Shown: positions 25,055-34,737, numbered from the stretch's first letter. The stretch is 58,789 nucleotides of DNA from Sphingomonadales bacterium (GCA_028868535.1 JAGWUH010000021.1:1-58789); one strand, 5' to 3'. Numbers and translations: made by a program. Notes: generated by a model not told the origin, from the letters alone.

Positions 25055-25531
25055 TCACGGCTTGGGCGCGGGCCGGTCGAAGGCGTGGCGCAGCGTTTCC
25101 TGGCGCTGGCGCTCGGCCTCCGCGGCGGCGGCGCTGGCGGCCTGCTCCGCCTTGGCGCGGCGTTCGATGGCATCGACGTCCATGCCGGAAAGCCGGCCCA
25201 GCGTCTTGTAGATCTGGCGCACTTCCTCGGCGTTCCGCGCCTCGGCAGCCTGTTCCGCGTCCTTGCGGCGCTGGTATTCGAGGTTGGTGGCCTTGATCTC
25301 GGCATCGCTGCGGTCCGCCCGCCACGAGTTGATCCAGACGATCTGCGGCGGGCGCGGCGGGATGCGATGCTCCTCCCAGACTACCAGCGAGAACACCAGC
25401 GCGGTGGTGCCGATGGCGGCCAGCAGGAACTTCCAGCGGTGGCGGCCGGCATCGCGCCACACGGCGACGAAATCGCCGATCGCGTCGGTGGGGTTGAACT
25501 TTTCCAGCAGGCTGCGGCGCGGGCGGGGCAT
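25055..25531 (-). CDS. Single-pass membrane protein with coiled coil
   Basis: The 158 residues begin with a basic N terminus and LLEKFNPTDAIGDFVAVWRD, then a transmembrane helix (FLLAAIGTTALVFSLVVW) and a periplasmic Ala/Glu/Arg-rich helical tail (EAERQRQETL) likely to form a coiled coil. The start at 25531 directly precedes the conserved segment. It sits 10 bp upstream of ribD and is co-oriented with ygjP. I do not recognise a characterised family; it is probably a lineage-specific conserved hypothetical protein. Confidence 0.75.
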   Translation of the reverse strand: MPRPRRSLLEKFNPTDAIGDFVAVWRDAGRHRWKFLLAAIGTTALVFSLVVWEEHRIPPRPPQIVWINSWRADRSDAEIKATNLEYQRRKDAEQAAEARNAEEVRQIYKTLGRLSGMDVDAIERRAKAEQAASAAAAEAERQRQETLRHAFDRPAPKP

Positions 25532-25596
25532 GGCCGCGATATAGGGACGGGGCGACGCGGAAAGAAGCGCAAAAAGCGGCGCGGCGGCCGTGGCGT

Positions 25597-26337
25597 TCAC
25601 GCGAGCAGCGCGTGGAGGCCCCTGCCCTGCTGGCGCAGCCACAGGTTGGCGGCGTGGAGATCGCCTTCGAACAGCCCGGCGAGGGCGCGGTGGAAGGCGG
25701 GCGAGTGATCGAAGTGGAGCAGGTGGGCGACTTCGTGGGCGACGACCGAACGGCGGACGAAATCGGGGGCCATGACCAACCGCCAGTTGATGCGGATCTG
25801 CCCGCTGGCCGAGCAAGAGCCCCAGCGGCGGCGGGCGTTGCTGAGCGCCAGCGGCGGCATCGGCAGGCCGGCGGCGGCGGCATATTCGGCGAGATCGGCG
25901 GCAATCAGGCGGCGGGCTTCCCCCTCCAGCCAGCGGCGCAGGCGCGGGGCGAGGCTTTCCGCCGGGCCGCCGAGGCGGAGTTCCCCGCCCGCCTCCCGGG
26001 GTGTGCGTGGATGCTGTTTAGCCCACGTTATCGTCAGGCTTTGACCGCGATATGGCACGGTCGCGCCCGGACCGAGCGGCGCCGCCTGCGGCACGCGGGC
26101 GAGCTGCTCCGCCAGCCAGTCCGATCGCGCGCGGACGAAGGCGAGCGCATCGCCGGTGCGGCCCCACGGCGGCATCGACACCCGCGCCTCGCTGCCATCG
26201 GGAGCGAGGCGCAGGGTGATGCGGCGGGCATGGCGCAGGTGGCGGATCGCCACCGGCAGTTCGCGCCCGGCGACCGCGACGGTGGGCGGCTCGGTGGCGC
26301 GGCGGCGCAGCCAGTCGAGACCGGCGAGCGCCTTCAT
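25597..26337 (-). CDS. YgjP-type (M48-like) zinc metallopeptidase
   Basis: The 246 residues carry the YgjP/DUF45 signature: [18 protein letters not shown], then [19 protein letters not shown], giving HExxH (201-205) and a further His211. These proteins are predicted soluble metallopeptidases of unknown substrate. The ATG at 26337 overlaps the stop of the upstream YcgN gene (ATGA), so translation is coupled. Confidence 0.9.
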   Translation of the reverse strand: MKALAGLDWLRRRATEPPTVAVAGRELPVAIRHLRHARRITLRLAPDGSEARVSMPPWGRTGDALAFVRARSDWLAEQLARVPQAAPLGPGATVPYRGQSLTITWAKQHPRTPREAGGELRLGGPAESLAPRLRRWLEGEARRLIAADLAEYAAAAGLPMPPLALSNARRRWGSCSASGQIRINWRLVMAPDFVRRSVVAHEVAHLLHFDHSPAFHRALAGLFEGDLHAANLWLRQQGRGLHALLA

Positions 26338-26828
26338 GGCTCGAAGCCGAGCCAGGTGCGGGGCGGGTGGTCCGCCTCGCCGTCCTCGTCCGCCGGATCG
26401 ACCCAGACGATGTGATGCTCGATCGGGCCGGCGACCGTTTCCGAGATCGCCTTGCCGACCACCGAGACCCCGGCGGCGTGGACCGCCTGCGGATCGCCGC
26501 TGACGAGGTGGTGCCATTCGGGCAGCGGCTTGCCCTCGGCCCGGAGGCGGTAGGCGCAGGTGGCGGGAAGCCAGGGGATGCCGGCGATCGCGCCCGGGGT
26601 CAGGCGGACGCAATCGGGCACCTGCGACCGGCGGTTGGCATAATCGGCGCAGCGCGCGGTCTTGAGGTCGAGCAGCTTGCAGGCGACGTTGGTGTCGTAG
26701 ATCGCGCCGGTATCCTCGTCCTCGACCTTGTGCAGGCAGCACTTGCCGCAGCCGTCGCACAGCGCTTCCCACTGCGCCCGCGTCAGCGTCGACAGCGGCT
26801 GTTCCCAGAAGCGGGGGCCGGCGGCCAT
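26334..26828 (-). CDS. YcgN family (UPF0260) cysteine-cluster protein
   Basis: The 164 residues hold the CDGCGKCC cluster near the N terminus plus further Cys (VACKLLD, ARCADY, PDCVRL, ATCAYR) and a closing HHLVSGDP region, diagnostic for UPF0260/YcgN. The clustered cysteines suggest metal or Fe-S binding; function is unknown. A start at 26828 forms a TGATG junction with the sco1 stop and is preferred over an ATG four codons upstream. Confidence 0.92.
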   Translation of the reverse strand: MAAGPRFWEQPLSTLTRAQWEALCDGCGKCCLHKVEDEDTGAIYDTNVACKLLDLKTARCADYANRRSQVPDCVRLTPGAIAGIPWLPATCAYRLRAEGKPLPEWHHLVSGDPQAVHAAGVSVVGKAISETVAGPIEHHIVWVDPADEDGEADHPPRTWLGFEP

Positions 26829-27412
26829 CAGCGCACCCATTTCGCCAGGGTCGCGGCCACCGCCTGCGGTCCCTTGTCCGCGGGCAGCATGTCGATCGGC
26901 TGCCCGTTCGGCCCCATCAGGTAGACGACGCGGCTGTGGTCCATCAGGTAGCCGCCCGCCGTGTCCTTGCCGCGCGCGTAGTAGACCGCGAAGGCCTTGG
27001 CCGCCTTGTCGACCTGCGCCGGGGTGCCGGTGAGGCCGAGCAGGCGTGGCGAGAACGCGGCGGCGAACTGGCCGACAACCGCCGGGGTGTCGCGCGCCGG
27101 ATCGATCGAGATGAAGATCGGCTGGACCCGGGCGGCCTGCGCCGGGTGGTCCTTTGCGAACAGCGTCAGTCCCTTGATGGTGACGGCGACATCGGTCGGG
27201 CAGGCATCGGGGCAGAACGTGTAGCCGAAGTAGACGACGCGGTAGCGGCCGGCGAAGTCGGACCAGTGCACCGGCTTGCCGGCCTTGTCGACCAGCGCGA
27301 ACTCCCCCCCGATCGCCGCGCCGGCCAGCGGCGGCTGGCCCGGATCGCCGGACGGTGCGGGCTTGCAGGCGGCGAGGAACAGGGCGAGAGCGACGGCGAT
27401 CCGCTTGGTCAT
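26828..27412 (-). CDS. SCO1/SenC copper chaperone lipoprotein
   Basis: The 194 residues begin with a lipobox (LFLAAC, Cys16) and hold the thioredoxin-like SCO fold. Copper ligands are Cys67 and Cys71 in [11 protein letters not shown] and His159 in [13 protein letters not shown] proteins deliver copper to the CuA centre of cytochrome c oxidase. ATG 27412 immediately precedes the lipoprotein signal. It is the first gene of the leftward run to ribE and is divergent from the ankyrin gene across 101 bp. Confidence 0.95.
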   Translation of the reverse strand: MTKRIAVALALFLAACKPAPSGDPGQPPLAGAAIGGEFALVDKAGKPVHWSDFAGRYRVVYFGYTFCPDACPTDVAVTIKGLTLFAKDHPAQAARVQPIFISIDPARDTPAVVGQFAAAFSPRLLGLTGTPAQVDKAAKAFAVYYARGKDTAGGYLMDHSRVVYLMGPNGQPIDMLPADKGPQAVAATLAKWVR

Positions 27413-27513
27413 GGCGCCCCGGTTCATGCTCTGCTAAGGCCCGGAAGACAAGGCGGATGCGGCGGATCGCGGGGGATTCGCGCGCACGCGCGACGGGTCA
27501 CGGACGGGTCACG

Positions 27514-28155
27514 ATGGAGGCGAAGACGGTGAAGGCGGGGCTTGGACGGCGGGCGCTGGGCGCGGTGCTGGCAATCGGAATGGCCGGCACGGGGCTGTGG
27601 GCGACACCGGCGGCGGCGCAGTTCTCGAAGAGCTACAAGTTCCTCGAGGCGGTCAAGGACAAGGACGGGCAGAAGGTCACCGACGAGCTGAGCCAGCCGG
27701 GATCGACGCTGGTCAACACCCAGGACCAGACCACCGGCCAGACGGCGCTGCACATCGTCGTCGCGCGGCGCGACGCGACCTGGCTGGGCTTCCTGCTCGG
27801 CAAGGGGGCGGACCCCAACATCCGCGACTTCAAGGGCGTGTCGCCGCTGGTGCTGGCTTGCAACATGGGCTTCATCGACGCGGTCGACCTGCTGATCGCG
27901 CGCGGCGCGCGCGTCGACGAGCCGAATGGTACCGGGGAAACGCCGCTGATCGCCGCCGTGCACCGCCGCGACACCGCGCTGATGCGGACGCTGCTGAAGG
28001 CCGGGGCCAACCCGGACCGTGCCGACAGCTCGGGGCGCAGCGCGCGCGACTATGCGACGCTCGACGGGCGCGGCAGCCCGCTGCTGGCGGTGATCGAGGA
28101 GAACGCCAAGGTGAAGAAAGGCTCCAGCGCCGGTTCCTACGGACCGAAGTTCTGA
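27514..28155 (+). CDS. Exported ankyrin-repeat protein
   Basis: The 213 residues have a signal peptide (ALGAVLAIGMAGTGLW, ending PAAAQF) and about four ankyrin repeats between residues 55 and 185, for example GQTALHIVVARRDATWLGFL, GVSPLVLACNMGF and GETPLIAAVHRRD. The C terminus is Ser/Gly-rich. Exported ankyrin proteins mediate protein contacts in the periplasm; the partner is unknown. COQ9 follows after 2 bp, so the two are co-transcribed. Confidence 0.9.
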   Translation: MEAKTVKAGLGRRALGAVLAIGMAGTGLWATPAAAQFSKSYKFLEAVKDKDGQKVTDELSQPGSTLVNTQDQTTGQTALHIVVARRDATWLGFLLGKGADPNIRDFKGVSPLVLACNMGFIDAVDLLIARGARVDEPNGTGETPLIAAVHRRDTALMRTLLKAGANPDRADSSGRSARDYATLDGRGSPLLAVIEENAKVKKGSSAGSYGPKF

Positions 28156-28157
28156 CG

Positions 28158-28829
28158 ATGGCGCGCGCGCAGGACACCTCGCTCGACGCGCTGCGGGTGC
28201 GGCTGGCGCCGGCGATCGCCGCGGCGGCGCTGTTCGACGGCTGGACCGAAGCCGCGGTGCTGGCGGCTGCGGACAGCGAGGGCGTCGACCCGGACCTGGC
28301 CCGGCTGGCGTTCGGCGGCGAAGGCCACGTCCGGCCGATGGCGATGATCACCGCCTGGATTCACGCCGTCGATGCCGCGATGGCGGCAGCCTGGCCGCCG
28401 GAACGGCTGGCGGCGCTGTCGGTGCGCGCGCGCATCCAGACGCTGATCGAGTTCCGGCTCGATGCCGCGGCGCGCCACGAGGAATCGCTGCGGCGGGCGC
28501 TGGCGATCATGGCGATGCCTCAGAACGCCGCATCGGCGCTGAAGCTGGGCTGGGAAAGCGCCGATCGCATGTGGCGGCTGGCGGGCGACACCGCCGCCGA
28601 CTTCAACCATTACACCAAGCGCGCGACGCTGGCGGCGATCTACGCCGCGGCGCTGACGGTGCTGCAGGGCGACGAGAGCGAGGGCAAGGCCGAGATGCGC
28701 GCGTTCGTGGCGCGGCGCATCGACGGGGTCATGCGTTTCGAGAAGGCCAAGGCGCGGTGGAAGGTGCCCGAGGGGCACCATTTCAGCCCGGCGCGGTTCC
28801 TGGGCCGGCTGCGCTATCCGGCCAAGTGA
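28158..28829 (+). CDS. COQ9 family ubiquinone biosynthesis protein
   Basis: The 223 residues match COQ9: an N-terminal TetR-like helical region, LSVRARIQTLIEFRLDA, the AMPQNAASALKLGWESADRMW segment (here read in parts) and DFNHYTKRATLAAIYAA. COQ9 binds lipids and assists the hydroxylase COQ7 in ubiquinone synthesis. It shares a transcript with the ankyrin gene and converges on astB with a 4-bp gap. Confidence 0.92.
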   Translation: MARAQDTSLDALRVRLAPAIAAAALFDGWTEAAVLAAADSEGVDPDLARLAFGGEGHVRPMAMITAWIHAVDAAMAAAWPPERLAALSVRARIQTLIEFRLDAAARHEESLRRALAIMAMPQNAASALKLGWESADRMWRLAGDTAADFNHYTKRATLAAIYAAALTVLQGDESEGKAEMRAFVARRIDGVMRFEKAKARWKVPEGHHFSPARFLGRLRYPAK

Positions 28830-28833
28830 CGCT

Positions 28834-30084
28834 TTACGCCAGTTCCGCGAGATCAAGCGCCGCCAGCAGCGCGGCGCGGGCGTTGCGGATGTCGTTCCAG
28901 AGCGCCGGGCTTTCGAGGTCTTCGGGGGCGATCGCCTCGGGCCAGTGATCGCCGACCAGCGCGGTGATGCGATCGAGGCGGGCTTCGTCGAGCAGGAAGC
29001 GCGGATCGATCGTGGCGGGATCGGCGACGACGCGCAGGCGCAGGCAGGCCGGGCCGCCGCCGTTGGCCATCGACTGGCGCACCGCGACCGGGACGACGCG
29101 GCGGATCGGGCCGTTCTGCGCGGGCAGCGCCGCCAGCCAGCGGGCGACGCTGGCGGTTTCGGTGGCTTCGGTGGGGACGACCAGCGCCATGCCGCCCTCG
29201 GGCAGGGTGACGAGCTGGGCGTTGAACAGGTAGCTGGCGACGGCGTCGGCCAGGCTGACTTCGGCGGCGGGGACTTCGATCAGCTCTACTTCCGGAAGCA
29301 GGCGGCGCAGGTCCGCGAAAAAGCCGTCGCGATCGGCGAATGCCTGTTCGTGCGCGAGCAGCACCGGGCCGTTGGCGACCGCGACGACATCGTTGTGGAA
29401 GGCACCGGCGGCAATGGCTTCGGGAGATTGCTGCACGAACAGCGTGCGCGCCGGATCGAGCCGGTGGTGGCGGGCGACCGCTTCGCTGGCAGTGCGCGAC
29501 TGGCGCGCGGGGAACGGGCCGCCGGGCTCGCCATAGACGAACACCTCGACGCCGGGGGCATCGTGCGCCGGGGCGAGGCGCATGTGGTTGGCGGCGCCCT
29601 CGTCGCCGAACGGGGCGGGGACGGGGCCGTGCACCGCGAAATGCGCGCGATCGGCGAAGGCGAGGCGCAGTTGCGCGAGCGTGCCCGGCCACTCGTGGCT
29701 GCGGTGCGGCATCGTCATCAGGTTGGCAACGGTGAGGTGGCAGCGGCGATCGCCGGTATCGGGCGCCGGCGAGACGGTGGCGGCATTGGCCGCCCACATC
29801 GGCGAGGCCGAGAGCGCGTTGGCGCGCAAGGGCCGGGAGGCGTGGGCCATGTCGGTGCCGAGCGTGCGCAGCCAGGGCTCGTTCGGGCGATCGTGCGGCA
29901 GCAGCAGGCCCTGCGGCAGGCCGAGCGCGAGGTTGGCGCGCATCTTCGCCAGCCCTTCGAGCGCGGCGGCGCGCGGGTGGGCGACGGTGCCGGCGTTGCG
30001 CGTCGCGGCAAGGTTGCCGAGGCTGAGCCCGGCGTAGTTGTGGCTGGGGCCGACGAGGCCGTCGAAGTTGATCTCGGTGCGCAT
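28834..30084 (-). CDS. astB: N-succinylarginine dihydrolase
   Basis: The 416 residues begin EINFDGLVGPSHNYAGLS, the AstB hallmark. They contain NLMTMPHRSHEWPG, FHNDVVAVANG and NGGGPACLRLRV, with the catalytic Cys and His of the amidinotransferase fold in ACLRL and FHND. AstB converts N-succinylarginine to succinylornithine, ammonia and CO2. The start overlaps the astA stop in TGATG fashion. It is the last gene of the ast operon. Confidence 0.97.
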   Translation of the reverse strand: MRTEINFDGLVGPSHNYAGLSLGNLAATRNAGTVAHPRAAALEGLAKMRANLALGLPQGLLLPHDRPNEPWLRTLGTDMAHASRPLRANALSASPMWAANAATVSPAPDTGDRRCHLTVANLMTMPHRSHEWPGTLAQLRLAFADRAHFAVHGPVPAPFGDEGAANHMRLAPAHDAPGVEVFVYGEPGGPFPARQSRTASEAVARHHRLDPARTLFVQQSPEAIAAGAFHNDVVAVANGPVLLAHEQAFADRDGFFADLRRLLPEVELIEVPAAEVSLADAVASYLFNAQLVTLPEGGMALVVPTEATETASVARWLAALPAQNGPIRRVVPVAVRQSMANGGGPACLRLRVVADPATIDPRFLLDEARLDRITALVGDHWPEAIAPEDLESPALWNDIRNARAALLAALDLAELA

Positions 30085-31100
30085 CAGCGGGGCACGTGGG
30101 TGACGGTGGCGCCGGGGACGACGCCGAGCGCGGCGGCGGCGGTGGGGTCGAGGATCACGCCTTCGCGGGTGGCTTCGATGTGGCCGAATGTGCAGCGGAA
30201 GCTGCCGAGATGGCCGGTGGCGACGAGGCTGAGCTCGGCATGGGCAGGCTCGCGCACGGCGAGGACCGGCTGGGTGCGCGCTGCCTGCACGGTGGCGATG
30301 CGATCGGTCTGCGCGACCATCGTCGGGCCGCCGTCGAAGATGTCGATGTAGTGTTCGTGGGTGAAGCCCTCGTTTTCCAGCATCCGCATCGCCGCGCGGC
30401 CCGAGTTATGCGGGACGCCGATCGCGGCGAGCGCGGTTTCGGGGAGCATCGCCAGATAGAGCGGGTGCTTGGGCATGAGGTCGGCGATGAACTGGTTGCC
30501 GTGGACGGCGTTGAAATCGTCGGCCTCGCGGAACGACATGCCGAAGAAGCGGCCGGCGACGCCGTCCCAGAACGGTGAGCCGCCGGTCTCGTCGTGGGCG
30601 CCGCGCAGCTCGGCGATGGTGCGATCGGCGAAGCGGGGGCGGTGCATGGCGATGAACAGGTAGCGGCTGCGCGCGAGCAGCGCGCCGGTGCCGGCGGCGC
30701 GCTCGTCGGGCAGCAGGTAGAGCCCGCCGACTTCGGTGCAGCCGTCGAGATCGGTGCAGAGGCTGAGCATCTCGGCGCGGAAGCTGCGCCCGAGCGCCTT
30801 GCTGGTCTGGCTGAGCACGCCGCGCCGGTACGAGTAGAACGGCCAGCTCGACCCGACTTGCGCGAAGACCTGGCAGGTGCCGATCACCTGGCCGCCGGGG
30901 CCGGCTTCGAGCACGAACACGTACTGGTCGTCGGCCAGGGTGTCGCCCTCGCGCGCGAAGCTGGCGGCGGCGCGTTCGAGCTTGGCCTTCAGCGCGCGGC
31001 GATCGGGCGGCAGGTTGGTGAAGCCGCCGCCGGTGCGCTTGGCCATCGCGTAGATCGCCGGCAGATCCTGCGGGGTGGCGGGGCGAAGAAGTGGGCTCAG
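30084..31100 (-). CDS. astA: Arginine N-succinyltransferase, CTG start proposed
   Basis: AstA uses succinyl-CoA to succinylate arginine, the first step of the AST pathway. Motifs include KRTGGGFTNLPPDR, FYSYRRGVLSQTSKAL, GGLYLLPDERAAGTG and ELRGAHDETGGSPFWD. The first ATG (31046) lies inside the conserved N terminus. The frame continues upstream through LLRPATPQDLPAIYAMAK, which matches the family's RP...DL start. No ATG, GTG or TTG precedes this, but CTG at 31100 overlaps the stop of the upstream gene (CTGA) and follows a GGGAGAG ribosome-binding site. That gives 338 residues, the normal AstA size. astB follows with a TGATG overlap. Confidence 0.9.
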   Translation of the reverse strand: MSPLLRPATPQDLPAIYAMAKRTGGGFTNLPPDRRALKAKLERAAASFAREGDTLADDQYVFVLEAGPGGQVIGTCQVFAQVGSSWPFYSYRRGVLSQTSKALGRSFRAEMLSLCTDLDGCTEVGGLYLLPDERAAGTGALLARSRYLFIAMHRPRFADRTIAELRGAHDETGGSPFWDGVAGRFFGMSFREADDFNAVHGNQFIADLMPKHPLYLAMLPETALAAIGVPHNSGRAAMRMLENEGFTHEHYIDIFDGGPTMVAQTDRIATVQAARTQPVLAVREPAHAELSLVATGHLGSFRCTFGHIEATREGVILDPTAAAALGVVPGATVTHVPR

Positions 31101-32296
31101 GGGAGCTCTCCCATGTCGAGGCGGTGGAGGACGAGCGCGGTGAGCGCGGCGCGCGGGGCGAGCGAATCGACGCAGAGGAACTCGTCGGCGCTGTGGATGG
31201 CGCCGCCGAGCGCGCCCATCGTGTCGAGCACCGGCACGCCGAGCGCGGCGATGTTGTTGCCGTCGCAGACGCCGCCGGTGTCGGCCCAGGCCAGCGGCTG
31301 GCCGAGATCGGCCGCGGCGGCGCGGACGAGCTCGTAGAGCCGGCTGGTGGCCGGGGCTACCGGCTTGGGCGGGCGGTTGAAGTGGCCGTGGAGGTGGATC
31401 GCGACGTCGTGCGCGGCGGCGACGGCGGCGACGCAGCGATCGATCGCGACGCGGGCTGCGGTTTCGTCCGCAGGGGTGGCGGGGCGCAGGTTGAAGCGCA
31501 GCACGGCGTGGGCGGGGACGACGTTGTTGGGGCCGCCGCCGTCGATTTTCGCCGGATTGACGGTGAGGCCGGCGTGGGCGAGCGCGGCGAGGCGCAGCGC
31601 GAGATCGGCGGCGGCGAGGACGGCGTTGCGGCCGTCGTGCGGATTGCGGCCGGCGTGGGCGGCCTTGCCGGTGACGATCGCGGAGAAGTTGCCCGAGCCG
31701 GGGCGGGCGCGGGCCATGCCGCCATCGGGCAGCGCCGGTTCGTAGGTCAGCGCGGCGGCCTTGCCCGACGCCAACGTGGCGAGCAGCGCGGCGGAGGAGA
31801 GCGAGCCGGTTTCCTCGTCGGCATTGACCAGCACGTCGTAGCCGAGGCGGGGCTGCGTCGTCTCGAACGCGGCGAGGCCGGCGAGCAGGACGGCGAGGCC
31901 GCCTTTCATGTCGGCGGCGCCGGGGGCGTTGAGCGTGGCGTCATCAAGCCAGCGCGCGGACTGGAACGGGTGATCGGCGGGAAACACCGTGTCCATGTGG
32001 CCGGTGAGCAGGACGCGGGTTTGCGCCTGCGGGCGGACGCGGAGCACGAGGTGGCGGCCGTGGGGTTGTTCGACCGCGCTGCCGTCGGCGGCGATGCGGG
32101 TGACGGGGGCGGGATCGTGCAGCGCGAGTTCGCCGGGGAGCGCGGCGAAGGCGTCGGCCAGGGCTGCGGCTTGCGCGGCGAGGCCCGGGAGGTTGGCGGT
32201 GCCGGTGTTGATCGCGCACCATGCCAGCACCGTCGCGCGCAGTCGGGCGGGATCGGGGTGATGGATGAGCGTGGTTTCGACGGGGGAAAGGCTCAT
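31097..32296 (-). CDS. M20 family hydrolase (ArgE/carboxypeptidase G2-like)
   Basis: The 399 residues have M20 zinc-peptidase motifs: VLLTGHMDTVFPAD with a metal His-Asp, PGAADMKGG, NADEETGS with catalytic Glu-Glu, and a C-terminal HSADEF ligand. The substrate is unknown. It is embedded between astD and astA with ATGA and CTGA overlaps, which suggests removal of the N-succinyl or N-acyl group from an AST intermediate. This is the job of the unrelated AstE in enterobacteria, which is absent here. That replacement is inference. Confidence 0.88.
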   Translation of the reverse strand: MSLSPVETTLIHHPDPARLRATVLAWCAINTGTANLPGLAAQAAALADAFAALPGELALHDPAPVTRIAADGSAVEQPHGRHLVLRVRPQAQTRVLLTGHMDTVFPADHPFQSARWLDDATLNAPGAADMKGGLAVLLAGLAAFETTQPRLGYDVLVNADEETGSLSSAALLATLASGKAAALTYEPALPDGGMARARPGSGNFSAIVTGKAAHAGRNPHDGRNAVLAAADLALRLAALAHAGLTVNPAKIDGGGPNNVVPAHAVLRFNLRPATPADETAARVAIDRCVAAVAAAHDVAIHLHGHFNRPPKPVAPATSRLYELVRAAAADLGQPLAWADTGGVCDGNNIAALGVPVLDTMGALGGAIHSADEFLCVDSLAPRAALTALVLHRLDMGELP

Positions 32297-33705
32297 CGCG
32301 TGTGGCCGGTGAGCGCGGCGGCGTTGCCGGCGGGGGTGGCGGCCTCGAAGCTGGCGACGGGGTAAGCGCAGTAGTCGGCGGCGTAGAAGGCACTGGGGCG
32401 GTGGTTGCCCGATTCGCCGGTGCCGCCGAACGGCATCGTGCCCGACGCGCCGGTGGTGGGGCGGTTGCGGTTGGCGATTCCGGCGCGGCTCTGCGCGAGG
32501 AATTGCCGCCACAGATCGTCGTCCTGGGTGACCACACCGGCGGAGAGGCCGAAGCGGGTGGCGTTGGCGACGGCGATCGCTTCGTCGAATCGGCCGACGC
32601 GCGTGACCTGCAGCACCGGGGCGAAGATCTCCTCGTCCGGGGTGGCGTGGCCGGTGACGTCGACCAGCGCCGGGGTGACGAAGGCCCCGCGGCGGCCGGG
32701 GATGTTGCCGAGCGGGAGGATGACGGTGCCGGGGAGCGCGGCGAAGGCGGCGCGGGCGCTGGCGGCGGCGGCGTCGGAGATCAGCGGGCCGCAGTATGGC
32801 GCGGGTTCCTCGTCCCAGGCGCCGATGCGCAGGGTATCGGCCAGCGCGGCGATCGCATCGACGAAGGCGTCCCCTGCCCTGCCCTGCGGCACGATCAGCC
32901 GGCGCGCGCACGAGCAGCGCTGGCCGGTGGTGACGTAGGCCGACTGCACGGCGACCGCGGCGGCCTCCATCGCGTCGCCGTCCCACAGGATCAGCGGGTT
33001 GTTGCCGCCGAGTTCGAGCGCGGTGATGACGTTGGGGCGATCGGCGAAGGCGCGGCGGAAGTGGGCGCCGGCGGCGGCGGAGCCGGTGAACAGCAGGCCG
33101 TCGATGTCGGCAGCGACGAGCGCGGCGCCGGTCTCGCGCGCGCCTTGCAGGCAGTGCAGGACATTGGCGGGCAGGCCGCTGTCGTGCCAGGCGGCGACCA
33201 TCGCCTCTCCCGTGGCCGCGGTCAGCTCGCTCGGCTTGAACACCACGCTGTTGCCGGCGAGCAGGGCGGGGACGATGTGGCCGTTGGGCAGGTGGCCGGG
33301 GAAGTTGAACGGGCCGAGCACCGCCATGACGCCGTGCGGGCGGTGGCGGAGGACGGCGGCGCCGAACGCGGTCGGCTCCTCGCGCGTGGCGGCGCGCTGG
33401 GCCTGCGCGGCGATCGAGACTTCGACCTTGGCGATCATCGTCGCCACTTCGGAGAGCGCTTCCCAGCGCGGCTTGCCGGTCTCGCGGGCGATGGTCTGCG
33501 CCAGCGCGTCGCGGCGGTCGGCCAGGGTCGCGGCATAGGCGCGGGCGTGGGCGACGCGGGTTTCGGGCGGGGTGGCGGCCCAGGCGGGGAAGGCGGCGCG
33601 GGCGGCGGCGACGGCGGCGACGGCCTGCGCCGGGGCGGCGGCGGGGCCTTCCCAGACGATCGCGCCGGTGGCGGGGTCGAGCGAGCGGAGCATGGTCATC
33701 GTCAT
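32293..33705 (-). CDS. astD: Succinylglutamate semialdehyde dehydrogenase
   Basis: This 470-residue aldehyde dehydrogenase has VLGPFNFPGHLPNGHIVPAL, LLFTGSAAAG, catalytic Glu in ELGGNNPL and nucleophile Cys in TTGQRCSCARR, the AstD-type context. It oxidises N-succinylglutamate semialdehyde with NAD. The first of three closely spaced ATGs (33705) overlaps the DUF1338 stop (ATGA). The stop overlaps the M20 gene start. Confidence 0.95.
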   Translation of the reverse strand: MTMTMLRSLDPATGAIVWEGPAAAPAQAVAAVAAARAAFPAWAATPPETRVAHARAYAATLADRRDALAQTIARETGKPRWEALSEVATMIAKVEVSIAAQAQRAATREEPTAFGAAVLRHRPHGVMAVLGPFNFPGHLPNGHIVPALLAGNSVVFKPSELTAATGEAMVAAWHDSGLPANVLHCLQGARETGAALVAADIDGLLFTGSAAAGAHFRRAFADRPNVITALELGGNNPLILWDGDAMEAAAVAVQSAYVTTGQRCSCARRLIVPQGRAGDAFVDAIAALADTLRIGAWDEEPAPYCGPLISDAAAASARAAFAALPGTVILPLGNIPGRRGAFVTPALVDVTGHATPDEEIFAPVLQVTRVGRFDEAIAVANATRFGLSAGVVTQDDDLWRQFLAQSRAGIANRNRPTTGASGTMPFGGTGESGNHRPSAFYAADYCAYPVASFEAATPAGNAAALTGHTR

Positions 33706-34715
33706 GCCGCGCGGGTCACCGCGAAGATGCCGGTGGCGTTGCCGCTGTCGAAGCGCAGGTCGAGGCGGCCGGTGGCGGGGTCGATGTCGCGGGTGATGAA
33801 CTCGTAGAACGAACCGGGGACTTCGCGCGCGTGCCAGCCGCCGTCGGGCAGGCGGAAGCGGCGCGTGACCTTGTCCGCCAGCAGCGCGGTCTGGTGGACG
33901 CGGCCCGAGGCCGAATGCTCGACCGCGTCCTTGACCGGATAGCCGCGCGCGCGCAGCGAGGCGGCGAGCGCGACGACATCCGCGACGCGGTCGGTGGCGT
34001 GGTTGAAGACGTTGCCTTCGGTGGCGATCCATGCGGCTTCGGCGGAATCGGCGAGCAGGCATTCGTAGTCCGCCAGCGCCGGTTCCGGATGGTGGCGGGC
34101 GAAGGCGGCGGCGAGCCCTGGGAGCCCGGCCAGGGCCTGCTCCAGCGGGGCGCGGCCATCGGCGGCGAGCGTGGCGAGCAGTGCCAGTTCGACCGGGCCG
34201 AGCGGATCTCGCGCGGCGCCGAACACGCGGTCGGCGGCGGCCTGCGCATCGGGGGCGAGACGATCGACGTGGAGTTCGCTGACGAAGAACTGGGGGATCG
34301 TCTCGGGCAGGTCGGCATGGGTGAAGACCAGGCCGGTCATCCGCAGGCGCGGCAGCGGGTAGCGATCGGCCAAGGCATAGCCGAGTGGTTCGAGCAGGCG
34401 GGCGAAGGCGGCGGCGCCGCGCGGCAGCGCGCCGGTGGGGCCGTCGATCGTGCGCAGCGCCCCGTGATCGAAGCAGGTGTGGCCGGTTTCGGCGACATAG
34501 CGCGCGCCGCTGGGGACGGCGTCGAGCAGGCGCGCGAACAGCACCATGTTCAGCGCCATCGCCACCTGGGCGCGGCTGACCGTGGCTTCGGCCGCGAGCA
34601 ACGCGGGATCGATCGCCATCGTCGCCAAGGCCGCCTGCGCCGCCGCTCCGGCGCGGGCATGGTCCGCCCCGAGTGCCGGGGCGGCAAGCTGAGCGACGAT
34701 GCTTCTCCCGTTCAT
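33702..34715 (-). CDS. DUF1338 (2-oxoadipate dioxygenase/decarboxylase-like) protein
   Basis: The 337 residues show DUF1338 features: an early helical part, GHTCFDHGALRTID, LLEPLGYALADRYPLP and FFVSELHVDRL, and late GRVHQTALLADKV. Characterised relatives (HglS) are Fe(II) enzymes turning 2-oxoadipate into 2-hydroxyglutarate in lysine breakdown. This copy sits first in the ast block, 22 bp after dapE, so it may act on a C5/C6 oxoacid from arginine or lysine catabolism. ATG 34715 was chosen because upstream sequence overlaps dapE. Confidence 0.85.
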   Translation of the reverse strand: MNGRSIVAQLAAPALGADHARAGAAAQAALATMAIDPALLAAEATVSRAQVAMALNMVLFARLLDAVPSGARYVAETGHTCFDHGALRTIDGPTGALPRGAAAFARLLEPLGYALADRYPLPRLRMTGLVFTHADLPETIPQFFVSELHVDRLAPDAQAAADRVFGAARDPLGPVELALLATLAADGRAPLEQALAGLPGLAAAFARHHPEPALADYECLLADSAEAAWIATEGNVFNHATDRVADVVALAASLRARGYPVKDAVEHSASGRVHQTALLADKVTRRFRLPDGGWHAREVPGSFYEFITRDIDPATGRLDLRFDSGNATGIFAVTRAA

Positions 34716-34737
34716 CTTTCGGCCTTTCCGGCCGGCT

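Noticed and set aside
25045..27412. FMN riboswitch controlling the rib genes
   Set aside because: No RFN-element helices were recognised upstream of ribD or ribE, and the genes are embedded in an operon with tight spacing.
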